Shown here piece after piece: positions 8,582-16,376 of a stretch of DNA of 64,000 nucleotides. Source of the stretch: Bacillus sp. FSL K6-3431 (GTDB lineage Bacteria; Bacillota; Bacilli; Bacillales; Bacillaceae_C); NCBI RefSeq assembly GCF_038002605.1, contig NZ_JBBOCT010000001.1:4712001-4776000 (forward strand), written 5' to 3'. A program made the position numbers and the translations under genes. Within the stretch, counting starts at the first letter, position 1; each line of letters starts with the position of its first letter. The notes under the pieces were generated by a model. That model had not been told where the DNA came from and ran no database searches. It saw only the letters and a list, made by a program, of their open reading frames with translations.

Positions 8582-9862
8582 ATGAACAGGAGAACTGAAC
8601 GGACAAAATGGTTTTTGGAAGACAGATATGGAATGTTTATCCACTGGGGCTTGTATGCTATTCCTGCAAGGGGAGAGTGGGTAAGAAGTTTTGAAAAAAT
8701 TAGCAATGAGGATTACCAAAAATACTTTGAGGAGTTTAACCCAACTCAATATAATCCAAAGGAATGGGCGAAGGCAGCCAAAGCTGCAGGGCAAAAATAT
8801 GTCGTACTTACGACCAAACACCATGATGGATTCTGTTTGTTCGATAGTAAACTTACTGACTATAAAGCCACAAATACACCTGCTAAGAGGGACTTGATCG
8901 AAGATTATGTAAGCGCATTCCGTGAAGAGGGTTTGAAAGTAGGCTTCTACTATTCTATTATCGACTGGTATCATGAGCATTACCCAGCATATGGAGATCG
9001 GATCCATCCAATGAGGGATAATGAAGCGTATAAGGACAAAGAGATTGATTTCGATACATATCTGGAATACATGCATGGTCAAGTAAAGGAACTGCTAACC
9101 AACTATGGGAAAATTGATATAATGTGGTTCGATTTTTCTTATGACGATATGACAGGTGAAAAGTGGAAAGCAACAGAATTAGTTAATATGATCCGGGATA
9201 TCCAGCCTGATATACTCATTGATAATCGACTAGGTGGAAACATAAAAGCGGGCAATCCAGAAGTTTATGCAGGCGATTTTTTCTCTCCAGAACAAATTGT
9301 TCCTCCAGAGGGGATTTTGGATGAAGATGGTGAACAGGTGCCATGGGAGGCATGCATTACATTAAATGACAATTGGGGGTACCACGCTAAAGATACGAAT
9401 TATAAATCTCCTAAACAAGTAATTCGCACTTTAGTAGAATGCGTGAGTAAGAATGGAAATATACTCCTAAATGTTGGACCAGATGCGAAGGGCCTTATAC
9501 CAGATCAATCAATAGCGATTTTAGCGGAAGTAGGCAAATGGATGCAACGTAATGGAGATAGCATTTATGGTTGTCAAGCAGCTGATTTAGCAAAACCGGA
9601 ATGGGGTCGCTACACACAAAACGGTAATAAATTATATGCCCATGTGTTTGATAGAGGGATTGGACCGATCTATTTTGCGGGATTAAAAGGAAAAATAAAA
9701 AAAGCTAGATTGCTAGCAGATGGATCGGAGCTTAAGGTTTTTACACCATGGATGGCGGAGGAGTACTCAGACATTGAAGGTGGCGCTTTTATTACATTAC
9801 CGGGTGCAAGACTCCCAGATGAATCCGATACAGTAATAGAATTGGAATTGATTGAAGGTTGA
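8582..9862 (+). CDS. Alpha-L-fucosidase, GH29 (second copy)
   Basis: 426 residues, cytoplasmic. It shows the same ordered motifs as the first copy: RYGMFIHWGLYA, TTKHHDGFCLF, MWFDFS with candidate nucleophile Asp184, NGNILLNVGP, and a C-terminal beta domain. ATG 8582 is chosen over 8552 because GTGGAGGCGGG lies at ribosome-site distance and the family start aligns here. It has its own LacI-controlled promoter. The middle insertion (about residues 215-245) differs from the first copy, so the two may accept different fucosyl linkages or aglycones; that is inference. Confidence 0.93.
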   Translation: MNRRTERTKWFLEDRYGMFIHWGLYAIPARGEWVRSFEKISNEDYQKYFEEFNPTQYNPKEWAKAAKAAGQKYVVLTTKHHDGFCLFDSKLTDYKATNTPAKRDLIEDYVSAFREEGLKVGFYYSIIDWYHEHYPAYGDRIHPMRDNEAYKDKEIDFDTYLEYMHGQVKELLTNYGKIDIMWFDFSYDDMTGEKWKATELVNMIRDIQPDILIDNRLGGNIKAGNPEVYAGDFFSPEQIVPPEGILDEDGEQVPWEACITLNDNWGYHAKDTNYKSPKQVIRTLVECVSKNGNILLNVGPDAKGLIPDQSIAILAEVGKWMQRNGDSIYGCQAADLAKPEWGRYTQNGNKLYAHVFDRGIGPIYFAGLKGKIKKARLLADGSELKVFTPWMAEEYSDIEGGAFITLPGARLPDESDTVIELELIEG

Positions 9863-10130
9863 ATAATCCTATTTTATAATAGGTCCCCCTCACAGTAGAG
9901 TAGAGCGACTGAATTTTATTGTCATTTCATCGGAATTTTTAAAATGCGGAAAGTTCAATTTTTAAAATTTAGAATCAGTGGTACTTTTTCTTTGGTGCCC
10001 TACGATATTCCTAAGATCAGTAAGCTATCGTTTATATAAATATCGCCCTAAAATATCTAGGTTCGGGTTTTAGTGTAAACAAGTCTACAAGTAGGAAGCT
10101 GCGAATAATCATTATTACAGGGGGAAACGG

Positions 10131-11477
10131 ATGAATAAAAAGAGAAACAATCCAGGGGTTGCTTTACTATTAACGTTAGTTTTAGGTTTATTATTATTAG
10201 CTGGGTGTAGTTCGAAGTCAGAAAAGACTGGAAGTGGAAATAAAGACAAAGGGGATAATACGGGTCAAGAGGCAAACAGCGACACAGAATTTGATCCAGA
10301 TGAAGAGATTACATTAAAATTTATGGCACCATGGAGTGACCAACAAGTCGCTAGCCGTTTCAAAGATGAATTTGAGAAGGAATATCCAAATATTACGATT
10401 GAGCCAATAGTGGAATGGACGGATAAAGCTGCACTGGAAGATTTATTTGCTAAGAAGATTTTCCCCGACGTTTTACTCGTTCTTGGTGACTATCAAGAAT
10501 TAAATGGCTTGGAAATGCTTACACCATTGGACGAAATGGTGGAAAAGCATCAATTAGACTTGTCGAAATATCGTGAAGGAGCAATTGAGGCCATCCGCTC
10601 CCGAGATCCTGAGGGGGAAGAAAGATTATTAGGATTACCGATTGAAGATGTTATGTTTGCAATGTTTTATAATAAAGATGTCTTCGATACATTTGGTGTC
10701 AAATATCCGCACGATGGTATGACGTGGGAAGAAGTTATCGATCTAGTTCCTAAGGTAACGGGCGAAAGAAATGGCGTTAATTATGTAGGCTTACCTACAA
10801 ATAGCTGGTCACAGGCATTCCAACAGCTTTCTGTTACTGGTACGGACCCTGAAACAGGAGAAGTACTATTTGTGGATCAGCCTGAATTTGCTAAATACTT
10901 TAATTTAATTGAACAGCTCGGTAGTATCCCGGGGAACAAAGTCGAGGATCCGGAAGAAACGCATTTTAAAGCAGGCAATGTAGCGATGAATTTACTAACT
11001 GTCTCTAATATCCCGAATATGGGTGGAGAAGATGGAGTGAATTTTGATATCGTACGATTCCCTACTTGGAAGGATTTACCTGATATTGTCCCGAATAACT
11101 TGCCGTTAACGTTAGCGATCAGTCCGCAAAGTAAACATAAAGAAGCGGCATTTAAGCTACTTGAGTTTGTTTCTACAAAGGAGCAGCAAATTAATATGGC
11201 TAAAGCAGGGGTAGCCCCTGTCCTAAATGATCCGGAGATTGCATCCTATTTAGCTGGAGAAGATAGCGATCTTAATATTAAAGGTGTGTATAGTGGAACG
11301 CCAGCAAAACCGGCTACCTATTCTCCATATGGTCCAGACATGATCTATTATTCTACGAACTTCTTAGGTACGAAGACTACTGAGTTCCTAGAGCAACAAG
11401 TGGATGTCAATACGTTCATAAGGACGATAGAAGAAGAATACGAGACAATTGTCAAAGAGAAAAAAGCTCAAGAATAA
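10131..11477 (+). CDS. Sugar-binding lipoprotein, UgpB/CUT1 type, without own permeases
   Basis: 448 residues with signal peptide and lipobox LLLAGC near residue 25, followed by a low-complexity Gly/Ser/Lys/Asp linker and a two-lobed binding domain of ordinary CUT1 size (DVLLVLGDYQELNG, GLPIEDVMFAMFYNK). Unlike the LplA protein at 5213 it is not followed or preceded by matching permease genes; its unit contains only GH29 and itself, and ends at a terminator. It may share the permeases at 3124-5019, giving that importer a second specificity, or sense or scavenge ligand. ATG 10131 follows AGGGGGAAACGG. Confidence 0.9.
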   Translation: MNKKRNNPGVALLLTLVLGLLLLAGCSSKSEKTGSGNKDKGDNTGQEANSDTEFDPDEEITLKFMAPWSDQQVASRFKDEFEKEYPNITIEPIVEWTDKAALEDLFAKKIFPDVLLVLGDYQELNGLEMLTPLDEMVEKHQLDLSKYREGAIEAIRSRDPEGEERLLGLPIEDVMFAMFYNKDVFDTFGVKYPHDGMTWEEVIDLVPKVTGERNGVNYVGLPTNSWSQAFQQLSVTGTDPETGEVLFVDQPEFAKYFNLIEQLGSIPGNKVEDPEETHFKAGNVAMNLLTVSNIPNMGGEDGVNFDIVRFPTWKDLPDIVPNNLPLTLAISPQSKHKEAAFKLLEFVSTKEQQINMAKAGVAPVLNDPEIASYLAGEDSDLNIKGVYSGTPAKPATYSPYGPDMIYYSTNFLGTKTTEFLEQQVDVNTFIRTIEEEYETIVKEKKAQE

Positions 11478-11481
11478 TCAG

Positions 11482-11528
11482 ACTAACATTCAGTAGGAAA
11501 GAGAACTACTGAATGTTAGTTTATTTAT
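11482..11528 (+). terminator. Terminator after orphan binding protein
   Basis: A perfect 15-bp stem: ACTAACATTCAGTAG (11482-11496) with 11506-11520, 9-base loop, then TTATTTAT. Confidence 0.85.
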
Positions 11529-11635
11529 GATTTACACTAAAAGAAGACTTTTCAGAAATGATCGTAGTGAGCAATCGATTGTTGAATTTTTAGACGAAGA
11601 GACATGTAGAAGTTTAGCGATTAAATAAATTATCA

Positions 11636-11665
11636 TTGACAGATTTATTGAGTTATTGATAGAAT
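11636..11665 (+). promoter_or_regulatory. Promoter of fucose catabolic operon
   Basis: TTGACA at 11636-11641, 18-base spacer, TAGAAT at 11660-11665. The first gene starts about 60 bases on. Confidence 0.75.
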
Positions 11666-11666
11666 G

Positions 11667-11683
11667 ATGTTATCGGTAACAAT
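11667..11683. promoter_or_regulatory. LacI-type operator 3
   Basis: ATGTTATCGGTAACAAT, centred at 11674/11675 and directly after the -10. It has the same TTAyCGGTAAC heart as operators 1 and 2, placing the degradative genes and the fucosidase/importer units under one repressor. Confidence 0.75.
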
Positions 11684-11728
11684 AATGCTATTTAATAAAA
11701 ATTACATAGATTAGAAAGGAGAGAAATA

Positions 11729-12052
11729 ATGGCTGAACAAACATACGAAGAAGGAATTACAAGTATCGTGATGGATGAGAAAGACAATGTTGCAACACTC
11801 CTAAAGGATTTTAAAAAGGGAGAAGTGTTAACGTATTCAAAAAAGGGAGAGACCATCCCGGTAACATTAAATCAAGATGTTAACTTTGGGCATAAGGTTG
11901 CTATTACGGTTATCCAACCGCATGAAGAAGTGATTAAATATGGGGAAGTAATTGGTGCTGCAACTGAGGAGATTCCAATTGGTGATCATGTTCATATTCA
12001 GAACATTGAAGGAATAAGAGGACGCGGAGATAAAAAACGAAAGGAGCAATAA
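11729..12052 (+). CDS. UxaA-type dehydratase, small (SAF-domain) subunit; probable L-fuconate dehydratase
   Basis: 107 residues matching the N-terminal SAF domain of altronate/galactarate dehydratases, with the conserved NFGHKVA and the closing GDHVHIQNIEG. In many proteins this domain is fused to the catalytic part; here it is separate, one base before the large-subunit gene. Campylobacter jejuni carries a similarly split UxaA pair in its fucose locus, which supports L-fuconate as substrate. The product would be 2-keto-3-deoxy-L-fuconate. Start ATG follows GAAAGGAGAG. Confidence 0.85.
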   Translation: MAEQTYEEGITSIVMDEKDNVATLLKDFKKGEVLTYSKKGETIPVTLNQDVNFGHKVAITVIQPHEEVIKYGEVIGAATEEIPIGDHVHIQNIEGIRGRGDKKRKEQ

Positions 12053-12053
12053 A

Positions 12054-13214
12054 ATGCAAACATTTAAAGGATATCGCAGAGAAAATGGGAAAATTGGAGT
12101 TAGGAATCATTTATTAATCCTCCCGACTGTTGTATGTGCGAATCAAGTATGCTCTAGAATTCAACAACAAGTTTCTGGAACAGTAGCGATTCCACATCAA
12201 CATGGTTGTAGCCAAGTCGGATCAGATAAAGACAGAACACATAAAGTGTTAGTTGGCATGGGGAAAAACCCGAATGTGGGCGCAGTCCTCATTGTAAGCC
12301 TAGGTTGTGAAGTGATCAATGCAGAAGATGTAAAGGCAGAAATTGAGACAACTGGAAAACCGGTTATCTGGATTGATATTCAAACTGAAGGCGGTTCGAT
12401 TAAAACAATTCAAAAAGGCGTAGAAGAAGCGCAAAAGCTGATGAATATGATTGAGCATACACCTATTGAAGATGTCCCAGTCTCAGAGTTAATCGTTGGC
12501 GTGAAATGCGGTGGTTCTGACTTTACTTCTGGTTTATGCAGTAATCCTGCACTTGGAAAAGCAGCAGATCGCCTTCTTGGTGAAGGTGGAACGATTGTAA
12601 TGGGTGAGACAACGGAGATTATTGGTGCAGAGCATTTGGTTGCTGCAAAGGCGATAAATCAAGAAGTAAAGGATAAATTATATCGTTGTGTCGGACAGTT
12701 CGAAGATGAAATAGAGCGGATGGGCGTGGATATGCGCGGCGGGAATCCTAGTCCTGGTAATATTGAGGGTGGGTTATCCACCATTGAAGAAAAATCACTT
12801 GGATGTATAAGCAAAGCCGGATCTGCTCCATTACAAGGGATAGTAGATTTTGCTGATGAAATCCCAGGGACAGGTTATTATTTCATGGACTCTCCAGGAA
12901 ACGATATTGAATGTGTGACGGGTATGGCTGCAGCTGGCGTTCACGTAGTTTGTTTCACAACCGGAAGAGGTACACCGACAGGAAATCCTATCGTACCAGT
13001 TATTAAAATAACAGGTAATGAACTTATAGCTAAACGGATGGAAGATAATATGGACATAGATACGAGTGCTGTATTGCAAGGAAAGAAAACGTTGGAAGAG
13101 TCAGGAGAAGAAATATATCGATTTATTACGAGCGTAGCAAATGGTGAGCAAACAAAGGCCGAGGTTCTAGGTCATGAAGAATTTAGTATTAGTAGGATTG
13201 GAATCAGTCTGTAA
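12054..13214 (+). CDS. UxaA-type dehydratase, large catalytic subunit; probable L-fuconate dehydratase
   Basis: 386 residues, the usual length of the UxaA catalytic part. It begins FKGYRRENGKIGVRNH, the standard opening, and contains HQHGCSQ, LGCEV, KCGGSDFTSG, EKSLGCISKAG and FTTGRGTPTGNP, the Cys/His set expected for the iron-dependent dehydratase family. It overlaps functionally with the preceding SAF subunit, and the two are surely cotranslated (stop and ATG one base apart, AAAGGAG before the start). The substrate could in principle be altronate or another C6 acid; the flanking fucose enzymes and absence of an altronate pathway favour L-fuconate. Confidence 0.87.
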   Translation: MQTFKGYRRENGKIGVRNHLLILPTVVCANQVCSRIQQQVSGTVAIPHQHGCSQVGSDKDRTHKVLVGMGKNPNVGAVLIVSLGCEVINAEDVKAEIETTGKPVIWIDIQTEGGSIKTIQKGVEEAQKLMNMIEHTPIEDVPVSELIVGVKCGGSDFTSGLCSNPALGKAADRLLGEGGTIVMGETTEIIGAEHLVAAKAINQEVKDKLYRCVGQFEDEIERMGVDMRGGNPSPGNIEGGLSTIEEKSLGCISKAGSAPLQGIVDFADEIPGTGYYFMDSPGNDIECVTGMAAAGVHVVCFTTGRGTPTGNPIVPVIKITGNELIAKRMEDNMDIDTSAVLQGKKTLEESGEEIYRFITSVANGEQTKAEVLGHEEFSISRIGISL

Positions 13215-13242
13215 ATTGAGGGTTAGTTAAGGAGGAAACGAT

Positions 13243-14058
13243 ATGAAAAGATTAGAAAACAAAGTGGCTCTAGTAACAGGTGGTAGTAGAGGGATAGGTG
13301 CTGCTATCGTCCAAAGACTCGCTGAAGAGGGAGCCCATGTTGCTATTAATTATACTTCTCCGAGTTCACTAGGAAAAGCAGAAGAATTAAAGAAGCAAAT
13401 GGAAGAAACATATCATGTACAAGCAATGGTTGTAAAAGCAAATGTCGGCATTAAACAAGAAGTAGACGCAATGATCGATGAAGTGGAAAAAACAATCGGT
13501 GCTATTGACATCCTTGTAAATAATGCAGGTATTGCACCATTCGAGCCATTTATGAAGCTTACAGAAGAAAAATGGGACCAAACATACCAAACAAATGTGA
13601 AGTCTATCTTTTTAACAACGCAACGAGTAGCAAAAAAAATGATAGAAAAACGATACGGGAAGATCATAAATATTACATCAACAGCAAGTTTACTTGTCAC
13701 AAGTCCTGTAATCCCGCATTATATATCATCTAAAGCTGCTGCAAGCCATTTAACAAAAGCTTTAGCAATTGAGCTAGGGAAATACAATATTAATGTAAAC
13801 GCAGTAGGACCGAGTACAGTTGCTACAGATATGTGCCATGATTATCTACAAGATCAAGAGATTCTAGAAAAAGAGATTCAAGCTAATCCAATGAAAAGAC
13901 TTGGGACTGAAAAGCAGATCGGTGATGCGGTCGTCTTTTTAGCATCTGATGAAGCGATGCAAGTAAACGGTCATCTATTAATGGTAGATGGTGGGCTAAC
14001 TGTAAAAGCTGCACAACCGGAAGACCATATGGAAGCAGAACGGGAGTTGATCATATGA
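13243..14058 (+). CDS. Short-chain dehydrogenase, candidate L-fucose dehydrogenase
   Basis: 271 residues, classical SDR: TGGSRGIG cofactor loop near residue 12, NNAGIAPF, catalytic Ser in NITSTAS, and YISSK as the Tyr-x3-Lys pair. A short C-terminal extension (QPEDHMEAERE) goes beyond the usual end. Of the two SDRs in the operon, the other looks more like known 2-keto-3-deoxyfuconate dehydrogenases, leaving this one to oxidise L-fucose to the lactone. The assignment is by elimination and the two could be reversed. AGGAGG precedes ATG; its stop overlaps the next start by four bases. Confidence 0.72.
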   Translation: MKRLENKVALVTGGSRGIGAAIVQRLAEEGAHVAINYTSPSSLGKAEELKKQMEETYHVQAMVVKANVGIKQEVDAMIDEVEKTIGAIDILVNNAGIAPFEPFMKLTEEKWDQTYQTNVKSIFLTTQRVAKKMIEKRYGKIINITSTASLLVTSPVIPHYISSKAAASHLTKALAIELGKYNINVNAVGPSTVATDMCHDYLQDQEILEKEIQANPMKRLGTEKQIGDAVVFLASDEAMQVNGHLLMVDGGLTVKAAQPEDHMEAERELII

Positions 14059-14828
14059 GATTAGAAGGTAAAGTTGCCTTAATTACTGGATCTGGCAGTG
14101 GTATCGGAAAAGCCACTGCACTTCGCTTTGCAGCAGAAGGAGCGCATGTGATTGTTAATGATGTCGCTCAGGAAAATGGAGAAAAAACAGTTGCTGATAT
14201 TAAAGGGAATGGCGGGAGTGCATCGTTTTTTCACGCAGATGTGACAGTGCCTGAATCAGTCAAAGCATTAACTGAATATGCAATCCGGGAATATAAGCAG
14301 ATTGATATTTTATTTAATAATGTTGGAATTAGCAATGTAGGGCGTATCGATGAAGTGGAGCCTGATGTTTGGGATAAAGTGATGAGTGTAAATGTAAAAG
14401 GCGTGTATTTACCATCTAAATATATTATACCTCACATGATGGAGCGTAAGAGTGGTTGCGTTATTAATATGTCGTCCTGTGCAGCAGAGATGGGTTTAAT
14501 GAAACGGGCATTGTATTCCGCTACAAAAGGAGCGATACTTTCGCTGACAAAAGCAATGCAAGTAGACTATGCGCCATATAATATTCGGGTCAATGCTTTA
14601 CTTCCCGGCACAATCTTAACGCCATTTGTAGAAAATTATTTAAAAACGGCGTACAGCGATCCTGAAGAAGCGATTGAAAATATCAAAACAAGACAATTAA
14701 GCGGTGAATTAGGAAGGCCAGAAGATGTTGCCGACGCGGCTTTATTTTTAGCATCTGATGAAGCGAAATTTATGATGGGCTCGCCGCTTTACATCGATGG
14801 CGGAGTTGTCTTCGGAAAAAATGCGTAG
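14055..14828 (+). CDS. Short-chain dehydrogenase, candidate 2-keto-3-deoxy-L-fuconate 4-dehydrogenase
   Basis: 257 residues. TGSGSGIG, NNVGISN, active-site Ser in NMSSCA and YSATK define a classical SDR. The region RVNALLPGTILTPF and the closing MMGSPLYIDGG resemble 2-keto-3-deoxyfuconate dehydrogenases and the related BDH2 group, as I remember them. The predicted product is 2,4-diketo-3-deoxy-L-fuconate, the substrate of the FAH-type hydrolase downstream. Translational coupling with the preceding SDR is indicated by the ATGA overlap. Confidence 0.75.
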   Translation: MRLEGKVALITGSGSGIGKATALRFAAEGAHVIVNDVAQENGEKTVADIKGNGGSASFFHADVTVPESVKALTEYAIREYKQIDILFNNVGISNVGRIDEVEPDVWDKVMSVNVKGVYLPSKYIIPHMMERKSGCVINMSSCAAEMGLMKRALYSATKGAILSLTKAMQVDYAPYNIRVNALLPGTILTPFVENYLKTAYSDPEEAIENIKTRQLSGELGRPEDVADAALFLASDEAKFMMGSPLYIDGGVVFGKNA

Positions 14829-14842
14829 CACAGCGTAGCGAC

Positions 14843-14911
14843 GTGCCAGGCACCCGCACAGCTCTAGAATAATTCTGAGTTGTGCCAAAGTTGTGTCAGA
14901 GCCAGGTACCC
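14843..14911. repeat. Hairpin element flanked by GCCAGGnACCC boxes inside the fucose operon
   Basis: GCACAGCTCTAGAAT (14856-14870) pairs with 14872-14885 with one bulge and one G-U. It is flanked by GTGCCAGGCACCC (14843) and GAGCCAGGTACCC (14899). Boxes of this kind are scattered through Bacillus intergenic DNA as I recall; a related GGTGTCAGGTGC lies at about 58680. It fills the 119-base gap between the SDR and hydrolase genes. Confidence 0.5.
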
Positions 14912-14947
14912 AAAAACGCAATCAAAAAACGAAAGGGATGGATTACT

Positions 14948-15841
14948 TTGAAATTATTAACATTTGAAGATCAAGGGATACATAGATTGGGAGTGCAAAC
15001 GGAGCAAGGAATTGTTGATGTTGCTGTTTCTGCTGAGAAGGTAGGTGTGGTAGATCTTAAGACAGATGTAATGTCTGTTATCTCCGCTTCTAGAGAGGAA
15101 GTAACCAAGCTTGAAGATTTTATTAAAACTGTTATCGCGGACAATCAAGCTGTATTAGTAGATGCAGATACGATTACTTGGGGACCAGCCGTTACAAAGC
15201 CACATAAAATTATTTGTGTTGGTTTGAATTACCGCAAACATGCTGATGAAACGAATGCTCCATATCCTGAATTCCCGATTTTATTTAATAAATTTGATAA
15301 CACTTTAACAGGTCATAAAAGTGAAATTCCAGTACCAAAAGTAACAGAAGAACTTGATTATGAAGTGGAGTTAGGTATCGTTATTGGTAAAAAAACAAAA
15401 TATGTAGAGGAAGACGAAGCGCTTGATCATGTATTTGGTTATTGTACCGTAAATGATTTATCAGCTCGTGATTTACAAATGAGAACACCACAATGGTTGC
15501 TTGGAAAAACTTGTGATAAATTCAGCCCTGTCGGACCTTATCTTGTTACGGCGGATGAAGTTGGCAATCCTAATGATCTTAATTTAAAAACATATGTAAA
15601 TGGAGAAGTAAGACAAGATTCCAATACATCTGATATGATTTTTAACTGTAAGGAGATTGTTAGTTATATTTCTCAATATATGACGTTGGAGCCGGGGGAT
15701 ATTATTTTAACAGGAACACCTGAAGGAGTAGTATTGGGTCTTCCGAAAGAGCAACGAGTTTATGTTCAGCCAGGTGATGAAATCACAGTCGAAATAGAAA
15801 AATTAGGTTCACTTACAAATTACTTTGTAGAGGAGAAATAA
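14948..15841 (+). CDS. Fumarylacetoacetate hydrolase family protein, probable 2,4-diketo-3-deoxy-L-fuconate hydrolase
   Basis: 297 residues with the FAH-family fold: short N-terminal domain, then ICVGLNYRKHADE, LDYEVELGIVIGK (metal-binding Glu pair), NDLSARDLQ and TGTPEGV. The family cleaves C-C bonds in 2,4-diketo acids using Mg or Mn; in aerobic fucose pathways the member hydrolyses 2,4-diketo-3-deoxy-L-fuconate to pyruvate and lactate. The frame is open from 14882, but that stretch lies in the repeat; TTG 14948, which follows GAAAGGGATGG and encodes MKLLTFED, matches family starts. It thus bypasses an aldolase, and no DapA-type aldolase gene is present. Confidence 0.85.
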   Translation: MKLLTFEDQGIHRLGVQTEQGIVDVAVSAEKVGVVDLKTDVMSVISASREEVTKLEDFIKTVIADNQAVLVDADTITWGPAVTKPHKIICVGLNYRKHADETNAPYPEFPILFNKFDNTLTGHKSEIPVPKVTEELDYEVELGIVIGKKTKYVEEDEALDHVFGYCTVNDLSARDLQMRTPQWLLGKTCDKFSPVGPYLVTADEVGNPNDLNLKTYVNGEVRQDSNTSDMIFNCKEIVSYISQYMTLEPGDIILTGTPEGVVLGLPKEQRVYVQPGDEITVEIEKLGSLTNYFVEEK

Positions 15842-15846
15842 CAACG

Positions 15847-16269
15847 ATGCTGAAAGGGATTCCGCCTATCATTTCCCCTGAATTGATGAAAACATTGATG
15901 GAAATGGGACATGGTGATGAAATAGTGTTAGCAGATGGGAATTTTCCTTCTGCTAGCCATACAGAACACCTCGTTAGATGTGATGGTCATGGAATACCGG
16001 AATTATTAACAGCGATTCTAGAGTTTTTTCCACTTGATACATATGTAGAACATCCTGTTATCTGTATGGATGTGGTGTCAAGGGATCCTGTCCCGACTAT
16101 TTGGACAGAGTATGAGGAAATAATTAATGATCAGTTTAAATATCCGGTTCCGATGAAATGTATTGACCGTTTTGAATTTTATGAACGTACAAAAAAAGCC
16201 TATGCGGTAGTTGCTACTAGTGAACAATCTAAATATGCTAATATTATTTTGAAAAAAGGCGTTATTTAA
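15847..16269 (+). CDS. fucU: RbsD/FucU-family mutarotase, probable L-fucose mutarotase
   Basis: 140 residues, standard FucU length. MLKGIPPIISPELMKTLMEMGHGDEI carries the conserved His and Asp, and LADGNFPS and the C-terminal YANIILKKGVI fit the family. It interconverts the alpha and beta anomers of L-fucose in the cytoplasm, feeding the fucose dehydrogenase. The start lies five bases after the hydrolase stop, with AGAGG as ribosome site. It is the last gene of the operon, followed by a 14-bp hairpin. Confidence 0.88.
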   Translation: MLKGIPPIISPELMKTLMEMGHGDEIVLADGNFPSASHTEHLVRCDGHGIPELLTAILEFFPLDTYVEHPVICMDVVSRDPVPTIWTEYEEIINDQFKYPVPMKCIDRFEFYERTKKAYAVVATSEQSKYANIILKKGVI

Positions 16270-16305
16270 AGGTTTTTTTAACTTCAATATATATACTTGC
16301 CAGTT

Positions 16306-16356
16306 CTGTTCATCCTCTTTTATTAGGTAAATGAAGAGGATGAACAGATTTAATTT
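16306..16356 (+). terminator. Hairpin after fucU
   Basis: CTGTTCATCCTCTT (16306-16319) pairs perfectly with 16334-16347 over a 14-base loop, followed by ATTTAATTTAA. The tail is only moderately T-rich, so part of the transcripts may continue into the sulfatase gene, for which I see no good promoter. Confidence 0.7.
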
Positions 16357-16376
16357 AAGCTTTATGGGGGGCAAAA

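Noticed and set aside
8525..9082. 185-codon frame on the minus strand
   Set aside because: It lies fully across the promoter and coding part of the second GH29, has no ribosome site and no family motif; it is a shadow of the fucosidase.
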